Under the pieces are notes generated by a model that saw only the letters and a program-made list of their open reading frames with translations, ran no database searches and was not told where the DNA came from. A program made the position numbers and the translations under genes. 25,582 nt of DNA from Pseudomonadota bacterium (lineage in GTDB: Bacteria > Pseudomonadota > Alphaproteobacteria > Rhizobiales > Devosiaceae). This document shows, in pieces, positions 15,906 to 24,160 of the stretch. The DNA is taken from NCBI GenBank assembly GCA_023428425.1, contig JAEYYP010000440.1, positions 1-25,582 on the forward strand, in the 5' to 3' direction. The number at the start of each line of letters is the position of its first letter. Positions within the stretch are counted from its first letter, which is position 1.

Positions 15906-16400
15906 ATGACGATCATGAAGGCAGCGGCCCTCGCCGTTGCGATTTCTCTCGGCTCGCTCGGAGCCACCGGTGTGCAGGCCGCAAATATCGTGGAGACTGC
16001 GGATTCCGTCGGCACGTTCAAGACCCTGCTGGCTGCTGCCGAGGCTGCGGGTCTTGCCGGTGCGCTATCCGACACGAACAACATCACAGTATTTGCCCCT
16101 ACAGACGACGCGTTCGCCGCACTGCCGGCCGGCACGGTCGAAGACCTGCTGAAGCCCGAGAACAAGGACAAGCTGGTCGCCATCCTCACCATGCATGTGT
16201 TGCCGCGTGTGCTGATGTCGAACCAACTGCTGAGCAAGCCCTTCCACGTGAAGACCCTCAACTCTGCCGAGCGCCTGACCATCACCGCCAAGTCGAGCGG
16301 CGTCACCGTCGCGGGTTCCAACACCGCCAATGTCGTTCAGGCCGACGTGAAGGCCGACAATGGCGTGATTCACGTCATCGACACCGTGCTGCTCCCCTGA
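15906..16400 (+). CDS. Secreted fasciclin (FAS1) domain protein
   Basis: This 164-aa exported protein consists of a signal peptide (residues 1-26, cleavage likely after GVQA-A) and a single FAS1 domain. The H1 motif TVFAPTDDAFAALP (61-74), the central LTMHVLP segment and the C-terminal H2-like NGVIHVIDTVLLP are visible. FAS1 domains mediate adhesion or binding outside the cytoplasm; the partner is unknown. GGAGG five bases upstream selects ATG 15906; the upstream in-frame ATG 15894 would include the ribosome site. It is the first gene after the right junction, so before insertion it lay about 175 bp downstream of tRNA-Phe. A terminator hairpin follows. Confidence 0.93.
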   Translation: MTIMKAAALAVAISLGSLGATGVQAANIVETADSVGTFKTLLAAAEAAGLAGALSDTNNITVFAPTDDAFAALPAGTVEDLLKPENKDKLVAILTMHVLPRVLMSNQLLSKPFHVKTLNSAERLTITAKSSGVTVAGSNTANVVQADVKADNGVIHVIDTVLLP

Positions 16401-16410
16401 CAGCACTGGA

Positions 16411-16444
16411 GGCTGCCGGGAGCTCCTATCCCGGCGGCCTTTCT
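16411..16444. terminator. Terminator between fasciclin gene and small membrane protein gene
   Basis: GGCTGCCGGGA (16411-16421) pairs with TCCCGGCGGCC (16429-16439) with one G-U pair and a 7-nt loop, followed by TTTCT. It lies between convergent genes and overlaps the stop of the minus-strand gene. Confidence 0.85.
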
Positions 16445-16655
16445 AGCCTGGCTGCATCGCCTCCCACAGCGCCGCCACCAGCCAGAACTCCGCGCTGATC
16501 ACCACCGCGCCGCCCAGAGCACTCATCGCCAGGATCGTGGCGGGATGGACGCGGAACCAGCCAGTGAAGAACCGGACGCTGCTCCAGCTGAAATCGAGCA
16601 GCATGAACGAGAGCCCGATGACGGCACCGAACAATGCGACAGTGAGAATTTCCAT
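16443..16655 (-). CDS. Small membrane protein, unknown function
   Basis: This 70-aa hydrophobic protein has two likely transmembrane segments, about residues 3-21 (ILTVALFGAVIGLSFMLLD) and 41-65 (ILAMSALGGAVVISAEFWLVAAL), separated by a short amphipathic loop. The ATG at 16655 has GAGG five bases upstream; a longer open frame to 16736 lacks support. No family is recognised. The good ribosome site and strongly hydrophobic helices favour a real gene. It lies downstream of the GT4 gene on the same strand with a gap of about 110 bases, so co-transcription is possible. Confidence 0.6.
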   Translation of the reverse strand: MEILTVALFGAVIGLSFMLLDFSWSSVRFFTGWFRVHPATILAMSALGGAVVISAEFWLVAALWEAMQPG

Positions 16656-16765
16656 GTCGTCCTCGTCCACGACCAGTTGGCGCCAGCATAGAGGCCCGGC
16701 GCGAAGTGGAAAACCCCACCGCCAGCTTGCTACCAACTCGTCGCGTCAAATATGCGGCACTGGCG

Positions 16766-17905
16766 TCAGGCGACGCTGGCCTCGAGCGGACGTTTGACGC
16801 CGAGTAGTCGAGCGTAGAGCGCGGCGTGCGCAGCACCCATCTGCCGCGTCGTGAACATTGTCTCGTATCGTCTTCGGGCATTCTCGCCCATGCGCCGGGC
16901 CGCGTCCGGATCCGACCAGAGCTGGCGCATGGCGCTCGCCAGTGTCATCGGGTTGGCCGGGGCGACCACGAGGCCCGTCTCGCCCGCCCGGTTCACGTAG
17001 CTCGTGCCCGTTCCGATCTCGCAGGTGACCAGCGGCAGGCGCGACGCCGCCGCCTCGAGCAACGCCACCCCGAACGCCTCCGACCTCAGGTGCGAGGGAA
17101 AGACGAAGCCGTAGGCCATGTCGAGCAGCAGTGCCTTCTCGTCTTCCGACACCTCGCCGAGCAGGTGCACATTGGCGAGTTTGCGCGCTGCAACGGTCTC
17201 GCGCAGCTGCTGCGACAGACGCCCGGTCCCGATGATCGCCACCGGAAACCCCGTCTCCGCCGCTGCGTCGAGCAGGAAGTGCAGCCCCTTGTAGTAGCGC
17301 AGCGCGCCGACGAACACGAAGAAGCGCGCGCCGAGCCGCTCCCGCCAATAGGCCCGACGCGCTTCGGGCAGGGTCCGTCGCGCGATGTCGCCGGTACCGA
17401 GCGGGATCACCGTCACCTTGTCCCGATGCCGCGCCAGTACCGGGCTCGATTCGAGGTAGGGCGGCGAGGTGGCCACGATGCCGGATACCGAATCGAGGAA
17501 CCGGTGCATCAGCGGCCCGTAGGCCGCCTTGAGCAGGCGCTGCTTCACGATGTCGGAATGGTAGGTCACCACAGTCGGCTTGTCGGTGCGCGACAGGAAG
17601 TGGATCACGTCCATCATCGGCCACGGGAAGTGGTAGTGAATCAGGTCGGCGTCACGTGCCATGTCGTTGAACACCGACAGCACGGACAGCGACAGCCCGG
17701 TCGAGGCAAGCTCGAGATGCAGGCGGGCCTTGCGCGCCCACACGCCGTCGATATGCACCGAGTTGCCGTCCGGGTTGCGGCTCAGCGACAGCACCTGCGT
17801 CTCGACGCCGAACGGCTCGGTGCCCCTCGCGATGTCGCGGATCACGCTCTGCACGCCGCCAAAGCTGTCCGGGGCAAAGGTCTTGAAAAAGTGCAGGACG
17901 CGCAC
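16766..17905 (-). CDS. Glycosyltransferase family 4 protein
   Basis: This 379-aa retaining GT-B glycosyltransferase transfers a sugar from a nucleotide-sugar to a lipid or glycan acceptor. The N-terminal domain starts VRVLHFFKTFAPDSFGGVQ with the GGVQ motif (16-19) and has TYHSD (114-118). The C-terminal GT4 domain has VGALRYYKG (199-207) and the E-x7-E motif in SEAFGVALLEA (Glu276, Glu284). The GTG at 17905 is preferred because AGAGG lies five bases upstream and homology begins there; an ATG at 17950 would add 15 unrelated residues. No membrane segment is obvious. It stands alone, with no polysaccharide cluster around it, so the product cannot be named. An exopolysaccharide or LPS role is the usual guess. 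Confidence 0.92.
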   Translation of the reverse strand: MRVLHFFKTFAPDSFGGVQSVIRDIARGTEPFGVETQVLSLSRNPDGNSVHIDGVWARKARLHLELASTGLSLSVLSVFNDMARDADLIHYHFPWPMMDVIHFLSRTDKPTVVTYHSDIVKQRLLKAAYGPLMHRFLDSVSGIVATSPPYLESSPVLARHRDKVTVIPLGTGDIARRTLPEARRAYWRERLGARFFVFVGALRYYKGLHFLLDAAAETGFPVAIIGTGRLSQQLRETVAARKLANVHLLGEVSEDEKALLLDMAYGFVFPSHLRSEAFGVALLEAAASRLPLVTCEIGTGTSYVNRAGETGLVVAPANPMTLASAMRQLWSDPDAARRMGENARRRYETMFTTRQMGAAHAALYARLLGVKRPLEASVA

Positions 17906-18034
17906 TGTCGCCTCTTCGACGCCTGCTCCAACGACCAATGCCTGACACACTTCGCCGGGTCATTCCAGCGCATGCGCATTCGCCCGTCCAAACCGCGCGA
18001 CCACCTGCGGCGCAATTGCAACGGTCGATGGCCC

Positions 18035-18056
18035 CCGCCGATCAGACCTTCGGCGG
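18035..18056 (+). promoter_or_regulatory. Hairpin in the leader upstream of the DUF2961 gene
   Basis: CCGCCGA-8-TCGGCGG forms a perfect 7-bp stem 78 bases before the GTG start. It could be an operator or leader structure; nothing further identifies it. The rest of the 229-base divergent spacer shows no clear promoter. Confidence 0.3.
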
Positions 18057-18134
18057 ATGGCGTGCCGGCGTCGGTGTCGTTTCACTGCCGATGAGCGGGG
18101 CGCAGATCCGGCGCTCCACGAGGGGGAGGAACCA

Positions 18135-19268
18135 GTGGCAGAATTTGATGGCCTAGGCGTGAATTTGTCCAATATCTACCGGTTGAGCCGCGCACGGACG
18201 CGGTCGATCTCGCCCGAGAATTTCACCGGCGAGAAGGGGCGCGGCGGCATGGCCACCGAGGGCACCGGCAAGGTCCATGCCCGCGGCCTCGGCAAGGACG
18301 GCACCGGGCTCGGCGTCAAGGTGTCGCCTTCGATCCGCATCGAGCCCGGCGAAAGACGGGTGCTCGGCGAGATCAAGGGTTCGGGCGCCATCCAGCAGAT
18401 CTGGCTCACCACGGCGAACCTGCGCTGGCGCGATCTGATCCTCCGCATCTGGTGGGACGATCAGGAGCATCCGTCGGTCGAAGCGCCGGTGGGCGACTTC
18501 TTCTGCTCGGGCTGGAACCAGTACGCGCAGGTCAGCTCGCTCGCGGTGTGCGTCAATCCCGGCCGCGCCTTCAACTGCTACTGGGAGATGCCCTTCCGCA
18601 GGGCCGCCCGCATCGAGATAGAGAACCGCGATCCCGAAAGCCACGGCATCATCTACTACCAGATCAACTACACCCTCACCGACGTGCCCGACGACGCGGC
18701 CTACTTCCACGCCCAGTTCCGCCGCACCAATCCGCTGCCCTATGGAGAGGACTACACCATCCTCGATGGCGTCACCGGTACCGGCCAGTATGTCGGCACC
18801 TACATGGCCTGGGGCGTCAACAATTCCGGCTGGTGGGGCGAGGGCGAGATCAAGTTCTTCATGGATGGCGATGGCGAGTTCCCCACCATCTGCGGCACCG
18901 GCACGGAGGATTATTTCTGCGGCGCCTACAATTTCGATGGCGGCGGCGCCGAGCTCGATCCCTCGATGGACCGTCGCTATCGTGAGTTCACCACGCCCTA
19001 TTCCGGCTTGCCACAAGTCATTCGCCCCGATGGCACCTACCGCAGCCAGCAGCGCTTCGGCATGTACCGCTGGCACCTGACCGACCCGATCCGCTTCGAG
19101 CGCGACCTCCGCGTCACCATCCAGGCGCTGGGTTGGCGAACAGAGAAGACCGACAAGCGCTACCTGCCTTTGCAGGACGATATCGCGTCTGTCGCCTTCT
19201 GGTACCAGACGCTGCCGACGGCGCCGTTTCCACCGCTGAAAGACCGCGACTACCTCGAAATCATCTGA
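18135..19268 (+). CDS. DUF2961 / GH172-family protein
   Basis: This 377-aa protein of the DUF2961 family has no signal peptide, so it should be cytoplasmic. Family segments visible are SPENFTGEKGRGGMA, the SGAIQQIW region, WDDQEHPSVEAPVGDFFC, WGVNNSGWWGEGEIKFFMDGD and GTGTEDYF. The acidic residues Glu236/Glu238 and Glu258 in the last two are the likely catalytic region. DUF2961 corresponds to glycoside hydrolase family 172, whose characterised members act on alpha-D-fructofuranosides and D-arabinofuranosides; the substrate here is open. GTG 18135 has GGGGGAGGA just upstream. It lies 52 bases before the Tm-1-like gene and beside a ROK regulator and sugar importer, supporting intracellular breakdown of an imported oligosaccharide. 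Confidence 0.88.
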   Translation: MAEFDGLGVNLSNIYRLSRARTRSISPENFTGEKGRGGMATEGTGKVHARGLGKDGTGLGVKVSPSIRIEPGERRVLGEIKGSGAIQQIWLTTANLRWRDLILRIWWDDQEHPSVEAPVGDFFCSGWNQYAQVSSLAVCVNPGRAFNCYWEMPFRRAARIEIENRDPESHGIIYYQINYTLTDVPDDAAYFHAQFRRTNPLPYGEDYTILDGVTGTGQYVGTYMAWGVNNSGWWGEGEIKFFMDGDGEFPTICGTGTEDYFCGAYNFDGGGAELDPSMDRRYREFTTPYSGLPQVIRPDGTYRSQQRFGMYRWHLTDPIRFERDLRVTIQALGWRTEKTDKRYLPLQDDIASVAFWYQTLPTAPFPPLKDRDYLEII

Positions 19269-19320
19269 CCGGCTATCGTCAGCCGCAGCACCGACCGGGG
19301 AGGGTCGGCGGGAGGAAAAG

Positions 19321-20520
19321 ATGACGAAGGTCTACGTGATCGGCACCCTCGACACCAAGGGTGCCGAGCTGCGCTATGCCGTGGAGAGGGTTCGCGCTGC
19401 CGGCGCCGAGGCCGTGCTGGTCGATGTCGGGACGCAAGGGGCGGGGCAGGGCGCCGACATCCCCTCCGAGGAAGTCGCTGCCTGCCATCCGCAGGGAGCC
19501 GCCGCAGTGCTGGGGCTTGCCGATCGGGGACAGGCCGTATCGGCCATGGCGAGGGCGCTCACCGTCTGGCTCACGACTCGCGAGGACATCGGCGCCGTAC
19601 TCGGCCTCGGCGGTTCGGGCAACACCGCCATCGTCACCGAGGCGATGCGCGCGCTGCCTGTCGGCACCCCCAGGCTCATGGTCTCGACTGTCGCCTCCGC
19701 CAATGTCGCGTCCTATGTCGGGCCCAACGACATCGCCATGATGTATTCCGTGGTGGATGTGGCCGGCCTCAATGCCATCTCCCGCCGGGTCATCGGCAAC
19801 GCCGCCAACGCCGCGGCCGGCATGGCCCTCGGCACGGTACCCGCGGTGGCGAGCGACAAGCCCGGCCTCGGCATGACCATGTTCGGCGTCACGACCGCAT
19901 GCGTCACGCTGGTGCGCGAGGCCATGGAGTCGAGCCACGAGGTCTACACCTTCCACGCCACCGGCACCGGCGGCCAGTCGATGGAAAAGCTGGCCGACTC
20001 CGGATTTGTTGGGGGGCTCATCGACGTCACCACCACCGAAGTGGCCGATCTCCTCGTCGGCGGCATCTTCCCCTGTACCGATGACCGTCTTGGCGCGGTC
20101 ATCCGCACCGGCGTGCCCTATGTCGGCTCGGTCGGCGCCGTGGACATGGTCAATTTCGGCGGCCGCGACACGGTCCCGGCGCACTTTGCCGGTCGCCACT
20201 TCCACGTGCACAATGCGCAAGTCACCCTGATGCGCACCACGCCCGACGAGAACCGCCGTATCGGCGAGTTCATCGTTGCTCGCCTCAACCGGATGACGGG
20301 CCCTGTCCGCTTCCTGCTGCCGCTGCGGGGGGTGTCTGCCATTGATGCTCCCGGCCAGCCGTTCCACGATCCCGCGGCGGACGCGGCCCTGTTCGATGCC
20401 ATTCGCACCGGCTGGCAGCCGGCCGCCAACCGGCAACTGGTCGAAGTCGACGCCCATATCAACGATCCGACGTTCGCCGCCGCACTGGTGGAAAACTTCC
20501 GCGCCATCGCCAAGGCCTGA
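19321..20520 (+). CDS. Tm-1-like ATP-binding domain protein (UPF0261)
   Basis: This is a 399-aa member of the UPF0261/Tm-1-like family, at the usual length. The N-terminal nucleotide-binding half starts with VYVIGTLDTKG (residues 4-14) and holds GLGGSGNTA (95-103) and the STVASANVASYVGPNDI stretch. The C-terminal half has FHATGTGGQSMEKL, ITTTEVADL-like VTTTEVADL and HNAQVTLMRTT. The plant relative Tm-1 inhibits a viral replicase; the bacterial function is not established. The ribosome site GGGAGGA is four bases before ATG. Co-directional with the DUF2961 gene, it probably belongs to the same sugar-related operon. Its stop codon directly abuts that of the convergent ROK gene, leaving no room for a terminator. 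Confidence 0.9.
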   Translation: MTKVYVIGTLDTKGAELRYAVERVRAAGAEAVLVDVGTQGAGQGADIPSEEVAACHPQGAAAVLGLADRGQAVSAMARALTVWLTTREDIGAVLGLGGSGNTAIVTEAMRALPVGTPRLMVSTVASANVASYVGPNDIAMMYSVVDVAGLNAISRRVIGNAANAAAGMALGTVPAVASDKPGLGMTMFGVTTACVTLVREAMESSHEVYTFHATGTGGQSMEKLADSGFVGGLIDVTTTEVADLLVGGIFPCTDDRLGAVIRTGVPYVGSVGAVDMVNFGGRDTVPAHFAGRHFHVHNAQVTLMRTTPDENRRIGEFIVARLNRMTGPVRFLLPLRGVSAIDAPGQPFHDPAADAALFDAIRTGWQPAANRQLVEVDAHINDPTFAAALVENFRAIAKA

Positions 20521-21726
20521 CTAGGCCGCCTCACCGACCAGCCGTCCGTGATGGCGCAGCACCATGCCGACCGCGCCCAGGCAGGCGCCATCGGTGAAGC
20601 CGCTCGTCCGGAAGATCGTCCGCGCCGAGTCGGGCACGTCGTTGTGCTTCACCAGTGTGTAGCGCTCGTAGCTGCCCGCCAGCGCATCGAGCAGCAGGTC
20701 GCCGGTGCGCGCCAGTCGTCCGCTCACCACGACCAGCGGCGGGTTGAACACCGAGCATACGAGACCGAGGCCGTGGCCTCCCGCTTCTCCTGCCCGCTCG
20801 ACCAGCAGGCGGCAGTAGTTGTCGCCGCTCAGCGCCAGTTCCACCACATCGGTGATGCGAAGCGGCCGGCCGAAATGCGCCTCCGCCTCCGGCAGCAGGT
20901 TGCGGAAGCTGGCATAGACCTCGATGCAGCCCCGGTTGCCGCATCGGCAGAGCGGCCCGTCGGGGTCGACCACGACATGCCCGAACTCGCCGGCCCCCCC
21001 GGCAATGCCGCGCAGAACCCTCCCACCCGAAACGATCGCACCGCCGACCCCGAGATCGAGCGTGTACACCACGAAGTCGTCGAAGCCCTGAGCCGCGCCC
21101 CAGGTCATCTCTGCGATGGCCGAGCAGTTGCTCTCGTTGTCGCAGAAGATGGGCACGCCCTCGAACAGCGGGCCCAGCAATTCCCTCATGTCGACGCCGG
21201 CCCAGTCCGGCATGCCGCCCGCCCGCAGGATCTGGCCGTTCACCGGGTTCACCGGCCCACCCATCGCCACCCCGACGCCCAGTAGGCCGCTCGGAGATTG
21301 CCATTGCGACTCATAGGCTTCCGCGACCAGCTGGCGGATGAGATCGGCCGCCATTGCCGGGGTGTAGGCGTTTTCCATCTCCACGATCTTGTCGAACAAA
21401 ACCGTGTGCGCCACGTCCGCGACGATGAGCTGGATTTCCGTCTGCCCGATCAGGATGCCGATGCAGGTCCCGGCGCCCGGATTGAGGGTCAGGGCCTTGG
21501 CCGGGCGCCCGACACCTCCCGCAGACTCGCTGCCGGCATCGAGCACCATGCCGGTGCGACGCAGTTCCGCCACCGCGGTAGACACCGTCGACTTTGCCAG
21601 CCCGGTGAGGCGGGAAAGCTGCGCGGCGCTCATCGCCCCGCGCTCGGTGAGCATGCGGACGATGCGGCCTGCGGGAGTGCCCAAAGCCCCGTCATCCAGT
21701 AGTGATTTCAGCTCGAACTTGTTCAC
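20521..21726 (-). CDS. ROK family transcriptional regulator
   Basis: This 401-aa repressor has an N-terminal winged helix-turn-helix (about 18-65, AGRIVRMLTERGAMSAAQLSRLTGLAKSTVSTAV) and a C-terminal ROK sugar-binding/kinase-like domain. The ROK part shows CDNESN (195-200), the phosphate loop DLGVGGAI (224-231), GEFGH (246-250) and the zinc motif CRCGNRGC (Cys260, Cys262, Cys267). Proteins of this layout (NagC/XylR/Mlc type) release DNA when they bind a sugar. The start is GTG 21726 with GGGGAG seven bases upstream. It is divergent from the ABC importer and convergent with the Tm-1-like gene, and probably controls the importer through the palindrome at 21763-21778. Confidence 0.94.
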   Translation of the reverse strand: MNKFELKSLLDDGALGTPAGRIVRMLTERGAMSAAQLSRLTGLAKSTVSTAVAELRRTGMVLDAGSESAGGVGRPAKALTLNPGAGTCIGILIGQTEIQLIVADVAHTVLFDKIVEMENAYTPAMAADLIRQLVAEAYESQWQSPSGLLGVGVAMGGPVNPVNGQILRAGGMPDWAGVDMRELLGPLFEGVPIFCDNESNCSAIAEMTWGAAQGFDDFVVYTLDLGVGGAIVSGGRVLRGIAGGAGEFGHVVVDPDGPLCRCGNRGCIEVYASFRNLLPEAEAHFGRPLRITDVVELALSGDNYCRLLVERAGEAGGHGLGLVCSVFNPPLVVVSGRLARTGDLLLDALAGSYERYTLVKHNDVPDSARTIFRTSGFTDGACLGAVGMVLRHHGRLVGEAA

Positions 21727-21747
21727 ATCACCGCTCCCCTCAGCGCG

Positions 21748-21778
21748 TTGACAAGAAGAATAAGTTCACCATAGAACT
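21748..21778 (+). promoter_or_regulatory. Importer promoter with overlapping candidate ROK operator
   Basis: TTGACA (21748-21753) is followed after 18 bases by TAGAAC (21772-21777), a plausible promoter for the importer. The inverted repeat AGTTC-6-GAACT (21763-21778) covers its -10 region, a classic position for repression by the divergently encoded ROK protein. Binding is inferred. Confidence 0.55.
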
Positions 21779-21888
21779 AATGCGACCGGTGGCGGAGGAT
21801 GCACACCGGCACGAGAAAAGCGCAAGTGGCCACAGGGGCCGACCACAAGAGTCGGGATGCGGCGCAGGCGCTCTGGGAGAGGAAAGAC

Positions 21889-23163
21889 ATGAACTTCAAG
21901 TCGAAGGTCGCGCTGGGCGCGGCCGCAACGATCACGGCTGCCCTTCTGTCGGGCACTGCCATGGCCGAACCCAAGGTGCTGATGCTGCACCAGTGGGCCT
22001 CGGGCAACGATGCCGCTTCCATCGCCAAGCTCGGCGAGATGTTCACCGCCAAGGGCGGCACCTGGGAGCAGACCGCCATTGCCGGTCACACTGCCAACAC
22101 CCTCGCCAAGCTCCGTGCCGACGTCGTTGCCGGCAACGCTCCGGCCGCTGTCCAGCTGAAGGGCCCGGAAATCGCCGAGTGGGCCGCGACCGGTGGCACC
22201 GCCGACATGGACGAGCTCGCGACCGCCGAAGGTTGGGATGCGGTCGTCGCTCCCGAATTGCTGCCCGTGATGAAGCCGCAGGGCAAGTGGGTCGCAGCGC
22301 CCATGAACATCCACCGCATCAACTGGATCTGGGGCAACAAGGCCGCGATGGAATCGGTCGGCGTGGCCGAGCTGCCGAAGACCTGGGCCGACTTCAACGC
22401 CGCCTGCGAAAAGGCGATTGCGGGTGGCAAGGTCTGCCTCGCGCACTTCAGCGCCGACTGGTCTGACTCGACCACCTTCGAGACCGTCGTCTACGGCCAG
22501 GACATCGACCTGTACCGCAAGGCGTTCGTCGAGGGCGACGTCGAGGCCCTCCGCTCCGAAGGCATGGTCAAGGCCCTCGAGCAGATGAAGCTCATGGTCT
22601 CCAAGTACATGGACCCGGCGATCGCCGGCCGTGACTACGACACCGGCGCCAACATGATGTCGAACGGCGATGCCCTGTTCTTCATCATGGGTGACTGGGA
22701 ACTCGGCCGTCTTGTCTCCATCGGCAAGACCCCCGGCACCGACATCCTGTGCGGCCAGTCGCCGACCGACTGGGCCCAGCCGGGCTTCATCCTGAACTCG
22801 GACTCGGTCGTGTTCTTCAACCAGAACAATGCCGACTACCAGGAAGGCCAGAAGCTGCTCGCCTCGACCATCCTGAGCCCCGAGTTCCAGACGGTGTTCA
22901 ATATCGCCAAGGGCTCCATCCCGGCCCGCCTCGACGTTGATCTGTCGAATGGCTTCAACGCCTGCCAGCAGCAGAGCCAGGCCGACCTGAAGGCCTCGAT
23001 CGAGGCTGGTACGCTGGTCCGCTCGATGGCCCACAACATGACAGTGCTGCAGAAGTACCGTGGCGCCATGATGGATACCATCACCGAGTTCGTGAACACT
23101 CCGGACATGACGTCCGAAGAAGCCGCGAACATCATGGCCGACGCCGTCGAAGCCCAGATGTAA
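21889..23163 (+). CDS. ABC transporter substrate-binding protein (family 1, carbohydrate)
   Basis: This 424-aa periplasmic solute-binding protein captures a sugar or glycoside and delivers it to the two permeases encoded next. A signal peptide is clear: MNFKSK basic start, hydrophobic core, cleavage after TAMA at residue 26. There is no lipobox Cys. The mature protein starts EPKVLMLHQWASGND, typical of family 1 extracellular binding proteins (MalE/UgpB-like), and has GNAPAAVQLKGPEIAEWAATG and the DALFFIMGDWE region. ATG 21889 with GAGAGGA upstream is chosen over the open extension to 21799 because the signal peptide begins here. Similarity is to glucose/mannose-type binders by feel only; the ligand is not determined. 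A hairpin follows the gene. Confidence 0.93.
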   Translation: MNFKSKVALGAAATITAALLSGTAMAEPKVLMLHQWASGNDAASIAKLGEMFTAKGGTWEQTAIAGHTANTLAKLRADVVAGNAPAAVQLKGPEIAEWAATGGTADMDELATAEGWDAVVAPELLPVMKPQGKWVAAPMNIHRINWIWGNKAAMESVGVAELPKTWADFNAACEKAIAGGKVCLAHFSADWSDSTTFETVVYGQDIDLYRKAFVEGDVEALRSEGMVKALEQMKLMVSKYMDPAIAGRDYDTGANMMSNGDALFFIMGDWELGRLVSIGKTPGTDILCGQSPTDWAQPGFILNSDSVVFFNQNNADYQEGQKLLASTILSPEFQTVFNIAKGSIPARLDVDLSNGFNACQQQSQADLKASIEAGTLVRSMAHNMTVLQKYRGAMMDTITEFVNTPDMTSEEAANIMADAVEAQM

Positions 23164-23175
23164 TCGACGAACCTG

Positions 23176-23207
23176 CCGGCTGCGGAGCACATCCGCAGCC
23201 GGTTTCT
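23176..23207 (+). terminator. Intra-operon hairpin after the binding-protein gene
   Basis: CCGGCTGCGGA (23176-23186) and TCCGCAGCCGG (23192-23202) form a perfect 11-bp stem with a 5-nt loop, followed by TTTCT. It probably acts as a partial terminator or mRNA stabiliser, so that binding protein is made in excess over permeases, a common design in such operons. Confidence 0.8.
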
Positions 23208-23230
23208 GTATTCTTGCGGAGGGTGGTCCG

Positions 23231-24160
23231 TTGAGCAGCGCCGGATATGCCGCCATGGCGGGCGGCAATACATTCTGGGAGAAGATGAAGAGCTGGACGC
23301 CGATCTTCGTGATCGCGCCGGCCGTCGTCGCTTCCTTCGTCTACGTCTTCGTTTTCTCCGGCTGGACGATGTATATCTCGCTCAGCGATTCTACCTTGCT
23401 GCCGACCTACGGCTTCAAGGGGCTGGATAACTACGCCAGCCTGTGGGCCAACCGTCGCTGGGGCGTTGCATACAGCAACCTCTTCTTCTTTTCAGGCATC
23501 TTCGTGCTCACCACCATGGCCGTCGGCCTGCTGCTGGCGCTGCTACTCGATCAGAAGATCCGCGCCGAGAGCTTCTGGCGCACCATGTACATGTATCCGC
23601 TGGCGGTCAGCTTCATCGTCACCGGTACCGTGTGGCAGTGGCTCTACAACCCCACCGGCGGCATCCAGTTTCTCGTTCAGTCCCTGGGCTGGACAGATTT
23701 CCAGTTCGCCCTGACCACGGACCGCAAGAACGCCATCTGGGCCATCATCATTACCGGCATTTGGCAGAGCGCGGGCTTCACCATGGCTCTGTTCCTCGCC
23801 GGGCTCCGTTCGGTCGACGGCGACATCATCAAGGCAGCCTCGATCGACGGCGCCTCGACCTTCCGCATCTATCGCAAGGTCATCCTGCCCTCGATCACGC
23901 CGATCTTCCTCGCCGTGGCCGTGGTGCAGCTGCAGGCCGCCATCAAGACCTTCGACCTTGCCGTGGCACTGACCAACTCCGGCCCCGGCATCTCGACCAC
24001 CTTCCCCGCCACCTACGTCTACGACCTGATGTTCCAGCGCGGACAGATCGGCGAAGGCGCGGCCGCTGCGATGATGATCCTCGCGGCGCTGGCTGTCGTC
24101 CTCGTCCCCTATTCGCTTTACCTCGGCTGGCGCCGTCGCAGGGAGGTTGCCCGTGTCTGA
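23231..24160 (+). CDS. Sugar ABC transporter permease (MalF type)
   Basis: This is a 309-aa inner-membrane permease with about six transmembrane helices (for example residues 24-45, 84-106, 119-139, 168-190, 222-243 and 274-296). The cytoplasmic coupling loop that contacts the ATPase is visible at about 200-221 (IKAASIDGASTFRIYRKVILPSI), close to the consensus EAA-x3-G-x9-I-x-LP. TTG at 23231 is the likely start, with GGAGGG seven bases upstream; ATG 23255 is an alternative eight codons later. The last bases overlap the next permease gene by eight, so the two are translationally coupled and form the heterodimeric channel. Confidence 0.93.
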   Translation: MSSAGYAAMAGGNTFWEKMKSWTPIFVIAPAVVASFVYVFVFSGWTMYISLSDSTLLPTYGFKGLDNYASLWANRRWGVAYSNLFFFSGIFVLTTMAVGLLLALLLDQKIRAESFWRTMYMYPLAVSFIVTGTVWQWLYNPTGGIQFLVQSLGWTDFQFALTTDRKNAIWAIIITGIWQSAGFTMALFLAGLRSVDGDIIKAASIDGASTFRIYRKVILPSITPIFLAVAVVQLQAAIKTFDLAVALTNSGPGISTTFPATYVYDLMFQRGQIGEGAAAAMMILAALAVVLVPYSLYLGWRRRREVARV

